From contig JAIDDH010000092.1 of assembly GCA_029055435.1 (NCBI GenBank), positions 19,237 to 83,236 of the forward strand: a DNA stretch of 64,000 bases. Direction: 5' to 3'. The DNA comes from Acetatifactor sp. (GTDB taxonomy: Bacteria > Bacillota > Clostridia > Lachnospirales > Lachnospiraceae). A program made the translations under genes and the position numbers. The notes under the pieces are model-generated. The model made no database searches, was not told the DNA's origin, and saw nothing but the letters and a program-made list of their open reading frames with translations. Shown here piece after piece: positions 51,594-61,289 of the stretch; the stretch's first letter is position 1; the number at the start of each line of letters is the position of its first letter.

Positions 51594-51607
51594 GAGGAGT
51601 GAATGCC

Positions 51608-51964
51608 ATGGAGAGAGAAGTCATGAACAAAAATATCATTAACAGAAGTATTAAGAAGAAAAATGCCATATCTGCGGCGCTGGCCGTCTGTGCGGCGCTG
51701 GGCTGGTGGGGAGCTATTTATCCTCAGTTCACTCTGCTTCGAGGCACTTATGAGATTGTGTGCGAGGAGGAAGGACAGCGTGGTGATGAAGCTGTACAGT
51801 CCGGGGAGAGTGTGATAGAATCAGAGCCTGACGGCGCGGAGCTCTACTGGGAGATATTGGAGGCGGACTGCAGCCGTATTCGGTTTAAGAGCAGGCTGTT
51901 TAAAGAGTGGAATGCTTTGCAGGAGCAAAGGAGAGAGGTTCATGAATCAGGAAGTCAGCAGTAA
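51608..51964 (+). CDS. Small single-pass membrane protein
   Basis: This 118-residue protein has a basic N-terminus (NKNIINRSIKKKNA) followed by one membrane segment at about 23-45 ('ISAALAVCAALGWWGAIYPQFTLL') and an acidic extracytoplasmic tail that includes 'GTYEIVCEEEG' and 'YWEILEADCSRIRFKSRLFKEW'. I do not recognise the family. ATG 51608 has GAGGAG 8 bp upstream. Its end overlaps the murI start by 23 bp, so it is translated with murI; a link to wall synthesis is possible but unproven. Confidence 0.65.
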   Translation: MEREVMNKNIINRSIKKKNAISAALAVCAALGWWGAIYPQFTLLRGTYEIVCEEEGQRGDEAVQSGESVIESEPDGAELYWEILEADCSRIRFKSRLFKEWNALQEQRREVHESGSQQ

Positions 51965-52784
51965 ATTGCAGCCGGAGGCGCCCATCGGAGTTTTTGACTC
52001 CGGAGTGGGAGGACTGACGGTGGCCAGAGAGATTATGCGTCAGATTCCAAATGAGCGGATTGTCTATTTTGGGGACACCGCGCGGGTGCCCTACGGCAGC
52101 AAATCCCGGGAGACGATCACCCGTTTCTCAAAACAGATCGTGCGATTCCTTCGGACATTTCAGGTCAAGACCATTGTAGTGGCCTGCAATACCGCCAGCG
52201 CCTACGCTTTGGATGAGCTGGAGGCGGAGACGGACATCCCGATCATCGGCGTGGTAAAGCCCGGAGCCAAGACGGCTGCGGAGGTGACGAAGAACGGACG
52301 CATCGGCGTCATCGCCACGGACGCCACAATTAACAGTCAGATTTACACACAATACATAAAAGAGCTGAATAAGGATGTGACTATCTACGGAAAGGCATGC
52401 CCGCTCTTTGTGCCGCTGGTGGAGGAGGGACTTTGGCAGGACCCTGTGACGGATGAGATTGCGAGGAGATATCTGACGGAACTGATCGATATCGACATCG
52501 ACACCTTGATTCTGGGCTGCACGCATTATCCCCTGATTCGTTCCACGCTGGGCAAAATTATGGGAGATGCGGTGACGCTGGTGAATCCCGCCTATGAGAC
52601 TGCGCGGGAGCTGAAGGAGATGTTGGAGCAGCACGGCCTTTTGAATCAGGAGCCCCCTGCGCTGGGTGCCAATCCCTATCAGTTTTATGTCAGCGACAGC
52701 GCGGAAAAATTTAAGCGCTTTGCTAATTCCATTATCAAATATGGTATTTTGTCCGCCAAGACCATCAATATCGAGGAATACTGA
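51942..52784 (+). CDS. murI: Glutamate racemase
   Basis: This 280-residue enzyme makes D-glutamate for peptidoglycan. It has 'IGVFDSGVGGLTVAREI', the catalytic Cys residues in 'VACNTASAYALDEL' and 'LGCTHYPLIRS', and 'YFGDTARVPYGSKS'. ATG 51942 is chosen for the GGAGAGAGG site and the natural protein start, and lies inside the end of the previous gene. The DUF1934 gene begins one base after the stop. Confidence 0.95.
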   Translation: MNQEVSSKLQPEAPIGVFDSGVGGLTVAREIMRQIPNERIVYFGDTARVPYGSKSRETITRFSKQIVRFLRTFQVKTIVVACNTASAYALDELEAETDIPIIGVVKPGAKTAAEVTKNGRIGVIATDATINSQIYTQYIKELNKDVTIYGKACPLFVPLVEEGLWQDPVTDEIARRYLTELIDIDIDTLILGCTHYPLIRSTLGKIMGDAVTLVNPAYETARELKEMLEQHGLLNQEPPALGANPYQFYVSDSAEKFKRFANSIIKYGILSAKTINIEEY

Positions 52785-52785
52785 G

Positions 52786-53289
52786 ATGGGGGGCGGGAGA
52801 GTGTGCCGTCTGAGCATCACGGGCCTGCAGTATCCGCACGGGCACACAGAACCGGTCGTCACTGTGCAGGAGGTGTGCGCGGAGTATTTTTATAGAAGCG
52901 GGAGCCATTATCTCTTTTATGAGGAACAACCGGAGGGCTGTCCCGCCGTGCTGAAGACCAGGATTAAGCGAAAAGGCGGTACGGTTGAGATATGCAGGCA
53001 GGGAGTCATGGGGAGCAATATGGTGTTTGAGGCCGGCGGGCGGTATAGGACGGAATACCCCACTCCTTTTGGCACTTTGTTGTTGGATATTGTGACAGAG
53101 GCCGTGGAGGTGGAGGAGAACGATTCTGTCAGAGCTTTGCCGGACGATATACCCGGTGAAAACGGAAGCGGCTGGCCGGATGTGAAAATCACCTATCTGT
53201 TGGAAAATCAGGGAGAGATCATGGGAGAGTACGAACTCAGCATCCGAAAACTGCCGGTGGATGAAGCGGCAGGCGGAATAGAAAAGTAG
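52786..53289 (+). CDS. DUF1934 family protein (YwiB-like)
   Basis: A 167-residue small beta-barrel protein with the family pattern: 'VCRLSITGLQYP', 'YFYRSGSHYLFYEEQPEG', 'KTRIKRKGGTVEICRQG', 'GRYRTEYPTPFGTLLLDIVTEAVEV', and closing 'VKITYLLENQGEIMGEYELSIRKL'. DUF1934 proteins have a lipocalin-like fold and no settled function. It follows murI by one base, with GAGGA in the murI end serving as ribosome binding site, so it is the last gene of the 51608-53289 unit. Confidence 0.88.
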   Translation: MGGGRVCRLSITGLQYPHGHTEPVVTVQEVCAEYFYRSGSHYLFYEEQPEGCPAVLKTRIKRKGGTVEICRQGVMGSNMVFEAGGRYRTEYPTPFGTLLLDIVTEAVEVEENDSVRALPDDIPGENGSGWPDVKITYLLENQGEIMGEYELSIRKLPVDEAAGGIEK

Positions 53290-53320
53290 TTGGAACAAAA
53301 AATTGGAATAAAGAATTGGA

Positions 53321-53362
53321 ATAAAAAGAGCCCGTCTGTAGTTATCCTACTTGACGGGCTTT
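53321..53362 (-). terminator. Terminator of the 53347 minus-strand gene
   Basis: AGCCCGTC (53329-53336) pairs with GACGGGCT (53353-53360). Read on the minus strand it is followed by TTTTTATT. It overlaps the stop codon of the gene. Confidence 0.8.
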
Positions 53363-53823
53363 GCGCCACCCTTTTCCTCAATGGCAGCAGCTATACGTTT
53401 GAAGAAACCTTTCTTTTTTTCGGGAGCCTTCTGCACCTTGCCGTGAAGTCCCTTTACGTCCAGAATGTAGATGCCGCTGACCACGGCTTTCACCTCTTTC
53501 TTCACGGGGATGGAGTCGAAAATCTTCTCGTCGCTGATCAGCGAGAGAATCTGGGGGCCGACCTTGGCTTTGACGATTGGAAGCTTGGTGTTGCGCATGA
53601 GCTTTGGCGCTTCGTCCAACACAATCTGTGGCAGCCCGGCCTCTTTGAGTTTCATTCGTTTTTTGTCGATAATCAGCATGGAGACAGTCTGTTTATTGGC
53701 CTCCATCAGTTCCTGCTGCTCGGCCTGTTTTTTCTGTGCCTTCTTGCCCAGGAAGTATAGCACCGTCAGGGCAACGGCTACCACAGCCAGCAGCACCAAA
53801 AATATGGTGAGTCCTGTATTCAT
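53347..53823 (-). CDS. Conserved membrane-anchored hypothetical protein
   Basis: A 158-residue protein with one N-terminal membrane segment (about 4-25: 'GLTIFLVLLAVVAVALTVLYFLG') followed by a Lys/Gln-rich helix 'KKAQKKQAEQQELMEANKQ'. A small cytoplasmic domain comes next ('TVSMLIIDKKRMKLKEAGLP', 'LPIVKAKVGPQILSLISDEKIFDSIPVKKEVKAVVSGIYILDVKG') and a basic C-terminus. I know of homologues in Lachnospiraceae without an assigned function. It is convergent with the murI-DUF1934 unit and divergent from cls. Confidence 0.75.
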   Translation of the reverse strand: MNTGLTIFLVLLAVVAVALTVLYFLGKKAQKKQAEQQELMEANKQTVSMLIIDKKRMKLKEAGLPQIVLDEAPKLMRNTKLPIVKAKVGPQILSLISDEKIFDSIPVKKEVKAVVSGIYILDVKGLHGKVQKAPEKKKGFFKRIAAAIEEKGGAKPVK

Positions 53824-53941
53824 TTTTCCTCCCGTCCGCTGCGCATGCAGTCTGAAGATTATCTGTTTTTATGTCTACTGATAACTATAACACAGAAAGC
53901 GCCAGGTCCGCAACAAAACATTTTAAAAATGTGACAATCTA

Positions 53942-53950
53942 TGTTATAAT
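53942..53950 (+). promoter_or_regulatory. Extended -10 promoter of cls
   Basis: TGtTATAAT (TATAAT 53945-53950) lies 30 bp before the cls start; no good -35 is seen. Confidence 0.55.
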
Positions 53951-53979
53951 GGACAATATTGTCGTGGAAAGGTCATGAT

Positions 53980-55452
53980 ATGAGTAGTATTTTGGAGATT
54001 GCGAGACAGGTTTTTGTCTTTCTATTTCAACATTTGTTTATCTGGAATATGCTGTTTGCAGTTATCATAGTGTTTTTTGAGCGCCGGAATCCCAAGAGTG
54101 TCTGGGCATGGCTTCTCTTGCTGTTTTTTATACCGATTGTGGGTTTTATTCTCTATCTGCTACTGGGACAAAACATGCGTAAGCGCAAAAAATTCCGTCT
54201 GAAGGAAGTGGAGGATCGTCTGAACGAGGCTATCAGGCAGCAGGAGCATCAGCTTAAACTGAAGGAATATGGCGCGCAGGATGAGGATATCGGCGGATTT
54301 ACGGATTTGATTATGTATAATTTGGAGACCTCCGGGGCGGTGCTCTCCGATGATAATGATATTGATTTTTTTGTGGATGGGAATGAGAAATTTGATGCGC
54401 TGCTGGAGGATTTAAAGAGCGCGGAGCATTTTATACACATCCAGTATTATATTATTCGGAATGATGTCCTCTTTGACAGAATTGTGAAAGTATTGGCAGA
54501 GAGGGCGGCGGCAGGTGTTGAGGTGCGTGTGCTTTTTGACGCCATGGGGTGCCGTTCCGTGCGTCGCAGTTACTGGCGCAGGCTCAATGAGATGGGGATT
54601 CAGACCGCAGAGTTTTTCCCGGCGCTGTTACGTCGTTTTCAGCTTCGTATCAATTACCGCAATCACCGCAAGATCGTGGTGATCGACAATAAGGTGGCTT
54701 ATGTGGGCGGCTTTAATATCGGGAAAGAGTACATCGATCTGGATGAGAAATTCGGACACTGGCGTGATACGCATCTGCGCATTAAGGGGACTGGTGTCAG
54801 CAGTCTGCAACTGCAGTTTATTCTGGACTGGAATTATGCGGCGGGACAGAATATTCTTCAGAACGAGATGTTGTTTGATGGATTTGAGCCGGGCACGCGA
54901 GATGACTGCAAGCTGCAGATGATCAGCAGCGGACCGGACAATACCTCCGAACAGATTCGAGATAATTATCTGCGTCTGATTTCCAAGGCGGAGAAGAGCA
55001 TCTATATCCAGACACCCTATTTTATACCGGACGAGTCTATTTTTAACGCGCTGAAGATCGCGGCGGTCTCTGGAATTGAGGTGTATATCATGATTCCCTG
55101 CAAGCCGGATCATCCCTTTGTATACTGGGCCACTTACTCCTATGTGGGCGATCTGGTGATGGCGGGAGCCAGATGTTATACCTATGACAACGGATTTCTG
55201 CACAGCAAGGGTATGATCGTGGACGGCAAAGTCTTTTGTTATGGAACGGCCAATATGGATATCCGCAGTTTTGCGCTGAACTTTGAGGTGAATGTTGTCG
55301 TCTATAATAGTGAGAAGGCTCGGGAGCTTGAGCGGATATTCCGGGAGGATTTAAAATACTGTACTCAGATCACCCGGGACAAATATGCGGGCAGGAATCT
55401 ACCGCTGCGATTCAAGGAACAGGTGTGCCGTCTGCTCTCTCCGCTTTTATAA
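53980..55452 (+). CDS. cls: Cardiolipin synthase
   Basis: This 490-residue membrane enzyme condenses two phosphatidylglycerols to cardiolipin. Two N-terminal membrane segments (about 8-35 and 40-62, with 'PKSVWAWLLLLFFIPIVGFILYLLLGQNM') precede two phospholipase-D HKD motifs: 'NHRKIVVIDNKVAYVGGFNIG' and 'LHSKGMIVDGKVFCYGTANMDIRSF'. ATG 53980 has GAAAGG 7 bp upstream; a TTG start seven codons earlier is less likely. It has its own promoter and stands next to the trigger-factor-like lipoprotein gene. Confidence 0.95.
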   Translation: MSSILEIARQVFVFLFQHLFIWNMLFAVIIVFFERRNPKSVWAWLLLLFFIPIVGFILYLLLGQNMRKRKKFRLKEVEDRLNEAIRQQEHQLKLKEYGAQDEDIGGFTDLIMYNLETSGAVLSDDNDIDFFVDGNEKFDALLEDLKSAEHFIHIQYYIIRNDVLFDRIVKVLAERAAAGVEVRVLFDAMGCRSVRRSYWRRLNEMGIQTAEFFPALLRRFQLRINYRNHRKIVVIDNKVAYVGGFNIGKEYIDLDEKFGHWRDTHLRIKGTGVSSLQLQFILDWNYAAGQNILQNEMLFDGFEPGTRDDCKLQMISSGPDNTSEQIRDNYLRLISKAEKSIYIQTPYFIPDESIFNALKIAAVSGIEVYIMIPCKPDHPFVYWATYSYVGDLVMAGARCYTYDNGFLHSKGMIVDGKVFCYGTANMDIRSFALNFEVNVVVYNSEKARELERIFREDLKYCTQITRDKYAGRNLPLRFKEQVCRLLSPLL

Positions 55453-55558
55453 AAAATTAAGATATATTGTTTTTGCCAAAAATCTTTTAAATGGAGCGGA
55501 TTTGTGGTATAAATGTATCATGGCGGGATATGATAGCCCGGACAGGAAGGAAGAAAAT

Positions 55559-56626
55559 ATGAAAAAAAGATGGATCGGTGTGTTGGCACTGGCAATGAGC
55601 GCGGCACTTTTGTGTGGTTGCGGTGACAAGGGGAAAAAGGGTAGTTCCGACAGCGAAAGTCTTTCCGCAGGGGGGATTCAGGCTTCGGAATATGTGACGC
55701 TGGGTGAGTATAAGGGTTTGGAAATCGATGTAATGCCTGCGGAGCAATATGATGACGAGGAGATTGAGATTCAGACCAAGCAGTTTTATTTTAATTATGT
55801 GCAGGAGGAGGAGGGAATCACGGATCGTCCGGTGGAGCTTCTGGATATGACCAATATCGATTATGAGGGCAAGAAGGATGGCGTGGCTTTCGAGGGCGGA
55901 ACAGCTCAGGGGGCGCTTTTGCTCATCGGCTCAGGTCAGTTTATTCCGGGCTTTGAGGAGGGTCTTGTGGGAGTGATGCCCGGGGAGACGGTGGATCTGC
56001 CGCTGACATTTCCCGAGGCTTATGGAAACAGTGATCTGGCCGGACAGGAGGTGGTATTCACTGTCACGGTGAATTTTATTCCTGAGATGGAGGATGCCAA
56101 GGTGGAGGGCATCGGCGTTCCCGATGTAAAGACTGTGGATCAGCTTCGGCAGTATGTAAAAAATGCGCTGGACTCTCGGGCACAGAGCGAGTATTTGTCC
56201 GCTGCCGGGGATGCAGTGCTGGCTCGGCTCGTGGAGAACTGTGAGTTCGCGGAGCTGCCTGCGGATATGCTGCAGAAGAACAGAGAGTCCTATGCGTCAT
56301 GGCTGGATCAGATGGCGGCCAGTTACGGCATGGATGCCGAGTCTTATGTGACGATGTATGGTTTGGATTACGAGAGCACTCTGGACGGCTATGCGGAGCA
56401 ATATACAAAGGAAATTTTGATTATGCAGGTCATAGCTGAAAGAGAAGGCATGAATCTCTCCGACGAGGAGCTGGACGCCCGGCTGGAGGCATATGCAAAG
56501 ACCAGTAATATTACCGTGGATGAGCTTCTGGTGAACGGGCTGACCAAGGAGGAGTATAGAGAGAGCTTTCTCTATGAGGACGTCCTGAATTGGCTGGTTG
56601 AAAATGCAGTGAACACTGCGGAATAA
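55559..56626 (+). CDS. Lipoprotein with FKBP and trigger-factor-like C-terminal domains
   Basis: This 355-residue protein has a lipoprotein signal ending 'AALLCGC'. An FKBP-type domain spans about 75-185 ('PVELLDMTNIDYEGKKDGVAFEGGTAQGALLLIGSGQFIPGFEEGLVGVMPGETVDLPLTFPEAYGNSDLAGQEVVFTVTVNFI'). A helical trigger-factor C-terminal region follows ('LPADMLQKNRESYASWLDQMAASYGMDAESYVTMYG', 'IAEREGMNLSDEELDARLEAYAK'). It looks like trigger factor without the ribosome-binding domain, moved outside the membrane as a foldase for exported proteins. ATG 55559 has GGAAGGAAG just upstream. Confidence 0.88.
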   Translation: MKKRWIGVLALAMSAALLCGCGDKGKKGSSDSESLSAGGIQASEYVTLGEYKGLEIDVMPAEQYDDEEIEIQTKQFYFNYVQEEEGITDRPVELLDMTNIDYEGKKDGVAFEGGTAQGALLLIGSGQFIPGFEEGLVGVMPGETVDLPLTFPEAYGNSDLAGQEVVFTVTVNFIPEMEDAKVEGIGVPDVKTVDQLRQYVKNALDSRAQSEYLSAAGDAVLARLVENCEFAELPADMLQKNRESYASWLDQMAASYGMDAESYVTMYGLDYESTLDGYAEQYTKEILIMQVIAEREGMNLSDEELDARLEAYAKTSNITVDELLVNGLTKEEYRESFLYEDVLNWLVENAVNTAE

Positions 56627-56673
56627 TAGAGTGAAATAAAAGAGTGCCATGAAGGTGCGGAAAGAGGGATATT

Positions 56674-58065
56674 GTGGAAGTGACAGATATTAGAGATTTA
56701 TATCGCAGAAAAGAGGAATTTGTGGGAAAGGAAGTCACCGTGGGCGGCTGGGTGCGAAGCAATCGCGATTCCAAGAGCTTTGGATTTCTGGTGATCAACG
56801 ACGGAACCTTTTTTGAGCCGCTGCAGGTGGTTTATGGAGAGGGACTGGATAATTTTGATGCGCTCTGCAAGCTGAATGTGGGTGCTGCCGTAATCGTGCG
56901 GGGAGGCATTGTCGAGACGCCGGGGGCGAAGCAGCCCTTTGAGATGCAGGCTGTGGAAGTGACGGTGGAGGGGCCCTCCGCCGCAGATTATCCGCTGCAG
57001 AAAAAGCGCCATTCCTTTGAGTATCTGCGCACGATTTCCCATCTGCGCCCCAGGACAAACACGTTTCAGGCGGTATTCCGCGTGCGTTCCCTGATTGCGT
57101 ATGCGATCCACACTTTCTTTATGGAGCGCGGCTTTGTGTATGTACACACACCTCTGATTACCGGAAGTGACTGTGAGGGCGCCGGGGAGATGTTCCAGGT
57201 GACTACCATGGATCTGAGCAATCCGCCCAGACTGGAGGACGGAAGCGTGGACTTCACACAGGATTTCTTTGGGAAGCCCACCAATCTCACCGTGAGCGGA
57301 CAGTTGAACGGGGAGGCATATGCCTGTGCATTTAAGAATATCTATACCTTTGGTCCCACCTTCCGGGCAGAAAATTCCAATACCACCCGCCATGCGGCGG
57401 AGTTCTGGATGATTGAGCCGGAGATGGCCTTTGCGGATCTGAAGGATGATATGATCGTGGCGGAGAGCATGTTGAAGTATGTGATCCGCTATGTGCTGGA
57501 GAATGCTCCGGAGGAGATGGCTTTCTTTAATCAGTTTGTGGACAAGGGGCTGATTGAGCGTCTGAACCATGTGCTGAATTCCGATTTTGGGCATGTGACT
57601 TATACGGAGGCAATTGAGATTCTGGAGAAGCACAATGATGAGTTTGATTATAAAGTATATTGGGGCTGCGATCTGCAGACGGAGCATGAGAGGTATCTGA
57701 CGGAGGTTGAGTTCAAACGTCCCGTGTTTGTCACCGACTATCCCAAGGAGATCAAAGCCTTTTACATGAAGCTCAATGAGGATGGCAAGACTGTGGCGGC
57801 CATGGACTGTCTGGTGCCGGGCATCGGGGAGATTATCGGCGGCAGCCAGCGTGAGGATAAGCTGGAGGTGCTGGAGGCCCGCATGGAAGAGCTGGGACTG
57901 AACAAAGAGGACTATGGTTTTTATCTGGATTTGCGCAGATACGGTTCCGTGCGCCATGCCGGATTCGGTCTGGGATTTGAGAGATGCGTGATGTATCTCA
58001 CCGGTATGGGAAATATCCGGGATGTCATCCCGTTCCCCAGAACGGTAAATAATTGTGAACTGTAG
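56674..58065 (+). CDS. asnS: Asparagine-tRNA ligase
   Basis: This 463-residue class IIb synthetase charges tRNA-Asn. An OB-fold anticodon domain comes first ('[33 protein letters not shown]'). The class II catalytic core follows, with '[25 protein letters not shown]' (motif 1 area), '[28 protein letters not shown]' (motif 2) and '[27 protein letters not shown]' (motif 3). The start is GTG with GAGGG upstream. No T-box leader is visible in the 47 bp before it. Confidence 0.96.
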   Translation: MEVTDIRDLYRRKEEFVGKEVTVGGWVRSNRDSKSFGFLVINDGTFFEPLQVVYGEGLDNFDALCKLNVGAAVIVRGGIVETPGAKQPFEMQAVEVTVEGPSAADYPLQKKRHSFEYLRTISHLRPRTNTFQAVFRVRSLIAYAIHTFFMERGFVYVHTPLITGSDCEGAGEMFQVTTMDLSNPPRLEDGSVDFTQDFFGKPTNLTVSGQLNGEAYACAFKNIYTFGPTFRAENSNTTRHAAEFWMIEPEMAFADLKDDMIVAESMLKYVIRYVLENAPEEMAFFNQFVDKGLIERLNHVLNSDFGHVTYTEAIEILEKHNDEFDYKVYWGCDLQTEHERYLTEVEFKRPVFVTDYPKEIKAFYMKLNEDGKTVAAMDCLVPGIGEIIGGSQREDKLEVLEARMEELGLNKEDYGFYLDLRRYGSVRHAGFGLGFERCVMYLTGMGNIRDVIPFPRTVNNCEL

Positions 58066-58102
58066 GAGAAGCACGCCTGATAGATAGAATGAGAGTGATT
58101 GC

Positions 58103-59308
58103 ATGAAGAGAACCCTGAAAAAATACTTGAGTATCCTGATGATTCTGGCTTTGACCGCCCCTGTGGTAAAGTATGCCCTGGAGGACGCCTTGGCCGTGGA
58201 GGCGACAACCATCGACCGGACTAAGGAAAATATTGACCGTCTGAACGAGGAGATCAACAAGCTGAATGAACGCATCGGCAATATGGAGGAAGAGCAGGAT
58301 ATCCTTGAGGAAGAGATGGAGGATCTGAATGCGGAAATCATCAACACATTGACCAGCATCAGTATGAAAGAGGATGAGATTGCCGAGACAGAGCTGGAGA
58401 TCGAGCAGAAGAATTCCGACATAGAGGACACGGAGGCGGAGTACGAGAAGGCCAAGGAGCAGGAAGAGCAACAGTATGCGGATATGGTGGTACGTCTGCG
58501 CAAGATGTATGAGAACGGGGAGACGAGCGGACTGGAGCTTCTGCTTTCCGGGACGGGGCTCGGAGATATGCTCAACCGAATGGATTATGTGGAGTCAATC
58601 TATGAGTACGACCGGAATATGCTGGAGCAGTACGAGACTACCAAGAATCAGGTTCTGGAGCTATGGAACCAGTTGGAGGCGGACAAGCTGGAGCTGGAGA
58701 CCACGAAGGACAATCTGGTGCTTGCCCAGGAGGATCTGAAGACTCAGAAGGTTGAACTGGACGGGCTGCTGGCCAAAAAGAAACAACAGTCCGCCAATTA
58801 TGACGCAGAGATAAAAAAGGCCAGACAGGAGGCCAGTGTGGCAAAGAAAAAGCTGCAGCAGGAGCAGCAGACTTTGAAAAAACTGCAGGCCGGCGGTGGC
58901 GGAAATGCAGCGAACGGCACCTATACCACTGATTATAACGCCCTCATAGACGCCGCGGGCGGCAGCGAGCTGGGAAAACAGATTGCAAAATATGCCTGCC
59001 AGTATATCGGCAATCCCTATGTGGCGGGCGGCACCAGCCTCACAAACGGAGCGGACTGCTCCGGTTTCACCTACCGGGTATACAGTGACTTCGGATATCG
59101 GCTGCCCCGGACGTCCACGGAGCAGAGAAGCGCGGGCACCGGTGTGAATTACAGCGACGCCCAGCCGGGAGACCTGATCTGTTACAGCGGTCATGTGGCG
59201 CTCTACATCGGCGGCGGCAAAATTGTCCATGCCAGCACCCAGAAGACGGGAATCAAGGTGGGCAATGCGGAGTATAGGACCATTCTGGCAGTGCGGAGAA
59301 TTATTTAA
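58103..59308 (+). CDS. Secreted NlpC/P60 peptidoglycan hydrolase with coiled-coil N-terminus
   Basis: This 401-residue protein has a signal peptide (about 1-32), a long coiled coil (about 36-270 with many Glu/Lys heptads, like the regulatory coiled coils of CwlO- and PcsB-type hydrolases) and a C-terminal NlpC/P60 domain. The catalytic Cys lies in 'GADCSGFTYRV', the His in 'YSGHVALYIGGGKIVHAS', and 'PRTSTEQ' is intact. It should cleave D-gamma-glutamyl-diamino-acid bonds during growth or division, with activity restrained by the coiled coil (inference from relatives). A terminator follows. Confidence 0.93.
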   Translation: MKRTLKKYLSILMILALTAPVVKYALEDALAVEATTIDRTKENIDRLNEEINKLNERIGNMEEEQDILEEEMEDLNAEIINTLTSISMKEDEIAETELEIEQKNSDIEDTEAEYEKAKEQEEQQYADMVVRLRKMYENGETSGLELLLSGTGLGDMLNRMDYVESIYEYDRNMLEQYETTKNQVLELWNQLEADKLELETTKDNLVLAQEDLKTQKVELDGLLAKKKQQSANYDAEIKKARQEASVAKKKLQQEQQTLKKLQAGGGGNAANGTYTTDYNALIDAAGGSELGKQIAKYACQYIGNPYVAGGTSLTNGADCSGFTYRVYSDFGYRLPRTSTEQRSAGTGVNYSDAQPGDLICYSGHVALYIGGGKIVHASTQKTGIKVGNAEYRTILAVRRII

Positions 59309-59346
59309 CAGGAATATTGTTTAATATGAAGAATCAAATAGATATA

Positions 59347-59400
59347 GAAAACCATCTCTTAGAATAGAAGATATTCAGAGATGGTTTTCTTCTTGTTTTT
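59347..59400 (+). terminator. Rho-independent terminator
   Basis: GAAAACCATCTCT (59347-59359) pairs perfectly with AGAGATGGTTTTC (59377-59389), followed by a T-rich run that also holds the -35 of the next promoter. Confidence 0.85.
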
Positions 59401-59421
59401 CCAATAGAGAACAATTATAAT
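59393..59421 (+). promoter_or_regulatory. Promoter of the FIST-GGDEF gene
   Basis: TTGTTT (59393-59398), a 17-bp spacer and TATAAT (59416-59421), 42 bp before the start codon. Confidence 0.6.
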
Positions 59422-59463
59422 ATATCGTGAAAGAGATTATGAATCAATACATAGGAGAGGGTC

Positions 59464-61239
59464 ATGAAACAATTTCAAATTCTCTATAAAGATGATGAAG
59501 GATTTCTTGAAAAACTGAAGGAAATTAAGGAGTGGCGAGTTTCCCATTCAGGTTATGTTACCATATTCAGAATATATTCGGAGGATATGGAGCTTGAACA
59601 TATCCGGCATATTTGCGATTGTCTGGATGATGAAATGCCGGATGCGCTGTATTTGGGATGCACAACGAACGCCAATATCATAGATGGGGCATTGTCGGAC
59701 GCTAAAATTATTTTAACCTGTACCATTTTTGAATATGAGACTACTCAGGCAAAAATCCTGCAGCTTCCTTTTTTGGAGGAAAATGCGGCGCAGGATGCGG
59801 CGGCGCTGAAAGAATGCTGTGATGCAAATCCATGGGTCCAGGCAGTGGAAATGCATGCCACTATCATGGATATGTCCATGATGGAGTTTTGTAAGGAAAT
59901 GAGCCGTTTGCGGGAGGATATTCAGGTATTTGGCGGCGGTGCATTTAATCCCGATATGGATGACGATAGGGCGATGGTGTTTTCCAAAGGAAACGGTTTT
60001 TTGGAGCATGGTATCATTTTCCTGCTGTTGGGCGGAAATGATTTTCATACATATAGCACCTTTATTGCGGGATGGAAGCCGTTAAAAAGAAAATTCAGGG
60101 TTACAAAGGCGGACAGGCAGATATTGTATGAGTTGGACGGCAAACCTGCCTTGGACGTATACCGGAGATTTTTAAATATCAACAAAAATGACAGATTTTT
60201 CTCCAATACGCTGGAATTCCCGCTTTTTTTGGAACATGGTGATATTGATATTCTGCGATGTCCTCTGGCAGTCAATGATGACGATTCTCTTGTGATGTCC
60301 TCTGACGTGCAGGAGGATGCGGTTGTCAGGCTGGCCTATGGAGACCCGGAAACAATTCTTGCCAGTATCAGGCAGGATGGACAGGAGATAGCGGATTTTG
60401 GGCCGGAGGTTATACAGACCTTTTCCTGTGCTGCCAGAAAGGCGTTTTGGGGAGATGCAAACATCAGTGATGAGACGAGTTTGTTTAACAGTGTCGCGCC
60501 TACAACGGGTTTTTATACGCATGGCGAGTTTTTGCGCATAAAGGGCGATATGCTCAATTTCAATGTGACCCTTGTGCTTGTTGCCATGCGAGAGGGAGAT
60601 ATGCCGAAGACAGACCAAAAAGTGAATATTGCCAAGGCTCAGATTGACAATGACAATAACGAAAAGATACCTATTATCAGACGTTTTGTTTCCTTTATCG
60701 AGGCATCCACTGCAGAGTTAGAGGAAATGAATCAGAGGCTTGCTCTGAATTCGATTACGGATGGGCTGACGAGGCTTTATAACCGTGCGGAGATTGAGAG
60801 AAGGATTCGCAGCGCTTTGGATAAACGTACATATCAGGGGACATGCAACGATATTTCCTTGATTATGCTGGATATTGATAATTTTAAAAGGGTAAATGAT
60901 ATCTATGGGCACAAAGAGGGAGACTGTGTTATTCAGGCATTGTCTGACGTTCTCCGGAATACAACGATAGGATTAGACTCCTGCTTCCTGGGTCGTTGGG
61001 GCGGCGAGGAATTTATGATATTGCTGTCGGATAGTAATGCGGATGACGCGGTAACGCTGGCAGAGAAGATCCGCAAGAAGTTTGCTTCGGTATCCTATGA
61101 AACTGCCGGCTGCCAGACAGTCAGTATCGGAGTTACGCAGGCAAAGGATGAAACTGCAGACGCACTTTATAACAGGGTAGACAAGGCACTTTATATGGCA
61201 AAGGCAGCCGGAAAAAATCAGGTTATAAGGCTGGATTAA
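59464..61239 (+). CDS. FIST sensor domain protein with GGDEF diguanylate cyclase
   Basis: This 591-residue cytoplasmic protein has FIST_N (about 30-230: 'DALYLGCTTNANIIDGAL', 'VQVFGGGAFNPDMDDDRAMVFSKG') and FIST_C (about 235-395: 'LDGKPALDVYRRFL', 'SVAPTTGFYTHGEFLRIKGDMLNFN') domains, then a short helix and a GGDEF domain with the active motif GGEEF at 513-517 ('GRWGGEEFMILL'). FIST domains are thought to bind small ligands such as amino acids. It likely raises c-di-GMP when the ligand is present, opposing the EAL protein encoded next. Confidence 0.93.
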   Translation: MKQFQILYKDDEGFLEKLKEIKEWRVSHSGYVTIFRIYSEDMELEHIRHICDCLDDEMPDALYLGCTTNANIIDGALSDAKIILTCTIFEYETTQAKILQLPFLEENAAQDAAALKECCDANPWVQAVEMHATIMDMSMMEFCKEMSRLREDIQVFGGGAFNPDMDDDRAMVFSKGNGFLEHGIIFLLLGGNDFHTYSTFIAGWKPLKRKFRVTKADRQILYELDGKPALDVYRRFLNINKNDRFFSNTLEFPLFLEHGDIDILRCPLAVNDDDSLVMSSDVQEDAVVRLAYGDPETILASIRQDGQEIADFGPEVIQTFSCAARKAFWGDANISDETSLFNSVAPTTGFYTHGEFLRIKGDMLNFNVTLVLVAMREGDMPKTDQKVNIAKAQIDNDNNEKIPIIRRFVSFIEASTAELEEMNQRLALNSITDGLTRLYNRAEIERRIRSALDKRTYQGTCNDISLIMLDIDNFKRVNDIYGHKEGDCVIQALSDVLRNTTIGLDSCFLGRWGGEEFMILLSDSNADDAVTLAEKIRKKFASVSYETAGCQTVSIGVTQAKDETADALYNRVDKALYMAKAAGKNQVIRLD

Positions 61240-61289
61240 GAAGGCTGGATTGAGAAGGACTGAATTGAGAAAGGTTGGAGGGTGATAGT

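Noticed and set aside
56698..58575. A 625-codon open frame antisense to asnS and the NlpC/P60 gene
   Set aside because: It starts with low-complexity Ser-rich sequence antisense to a coiled coil and matches nothing; asnS on the other strand is certain.
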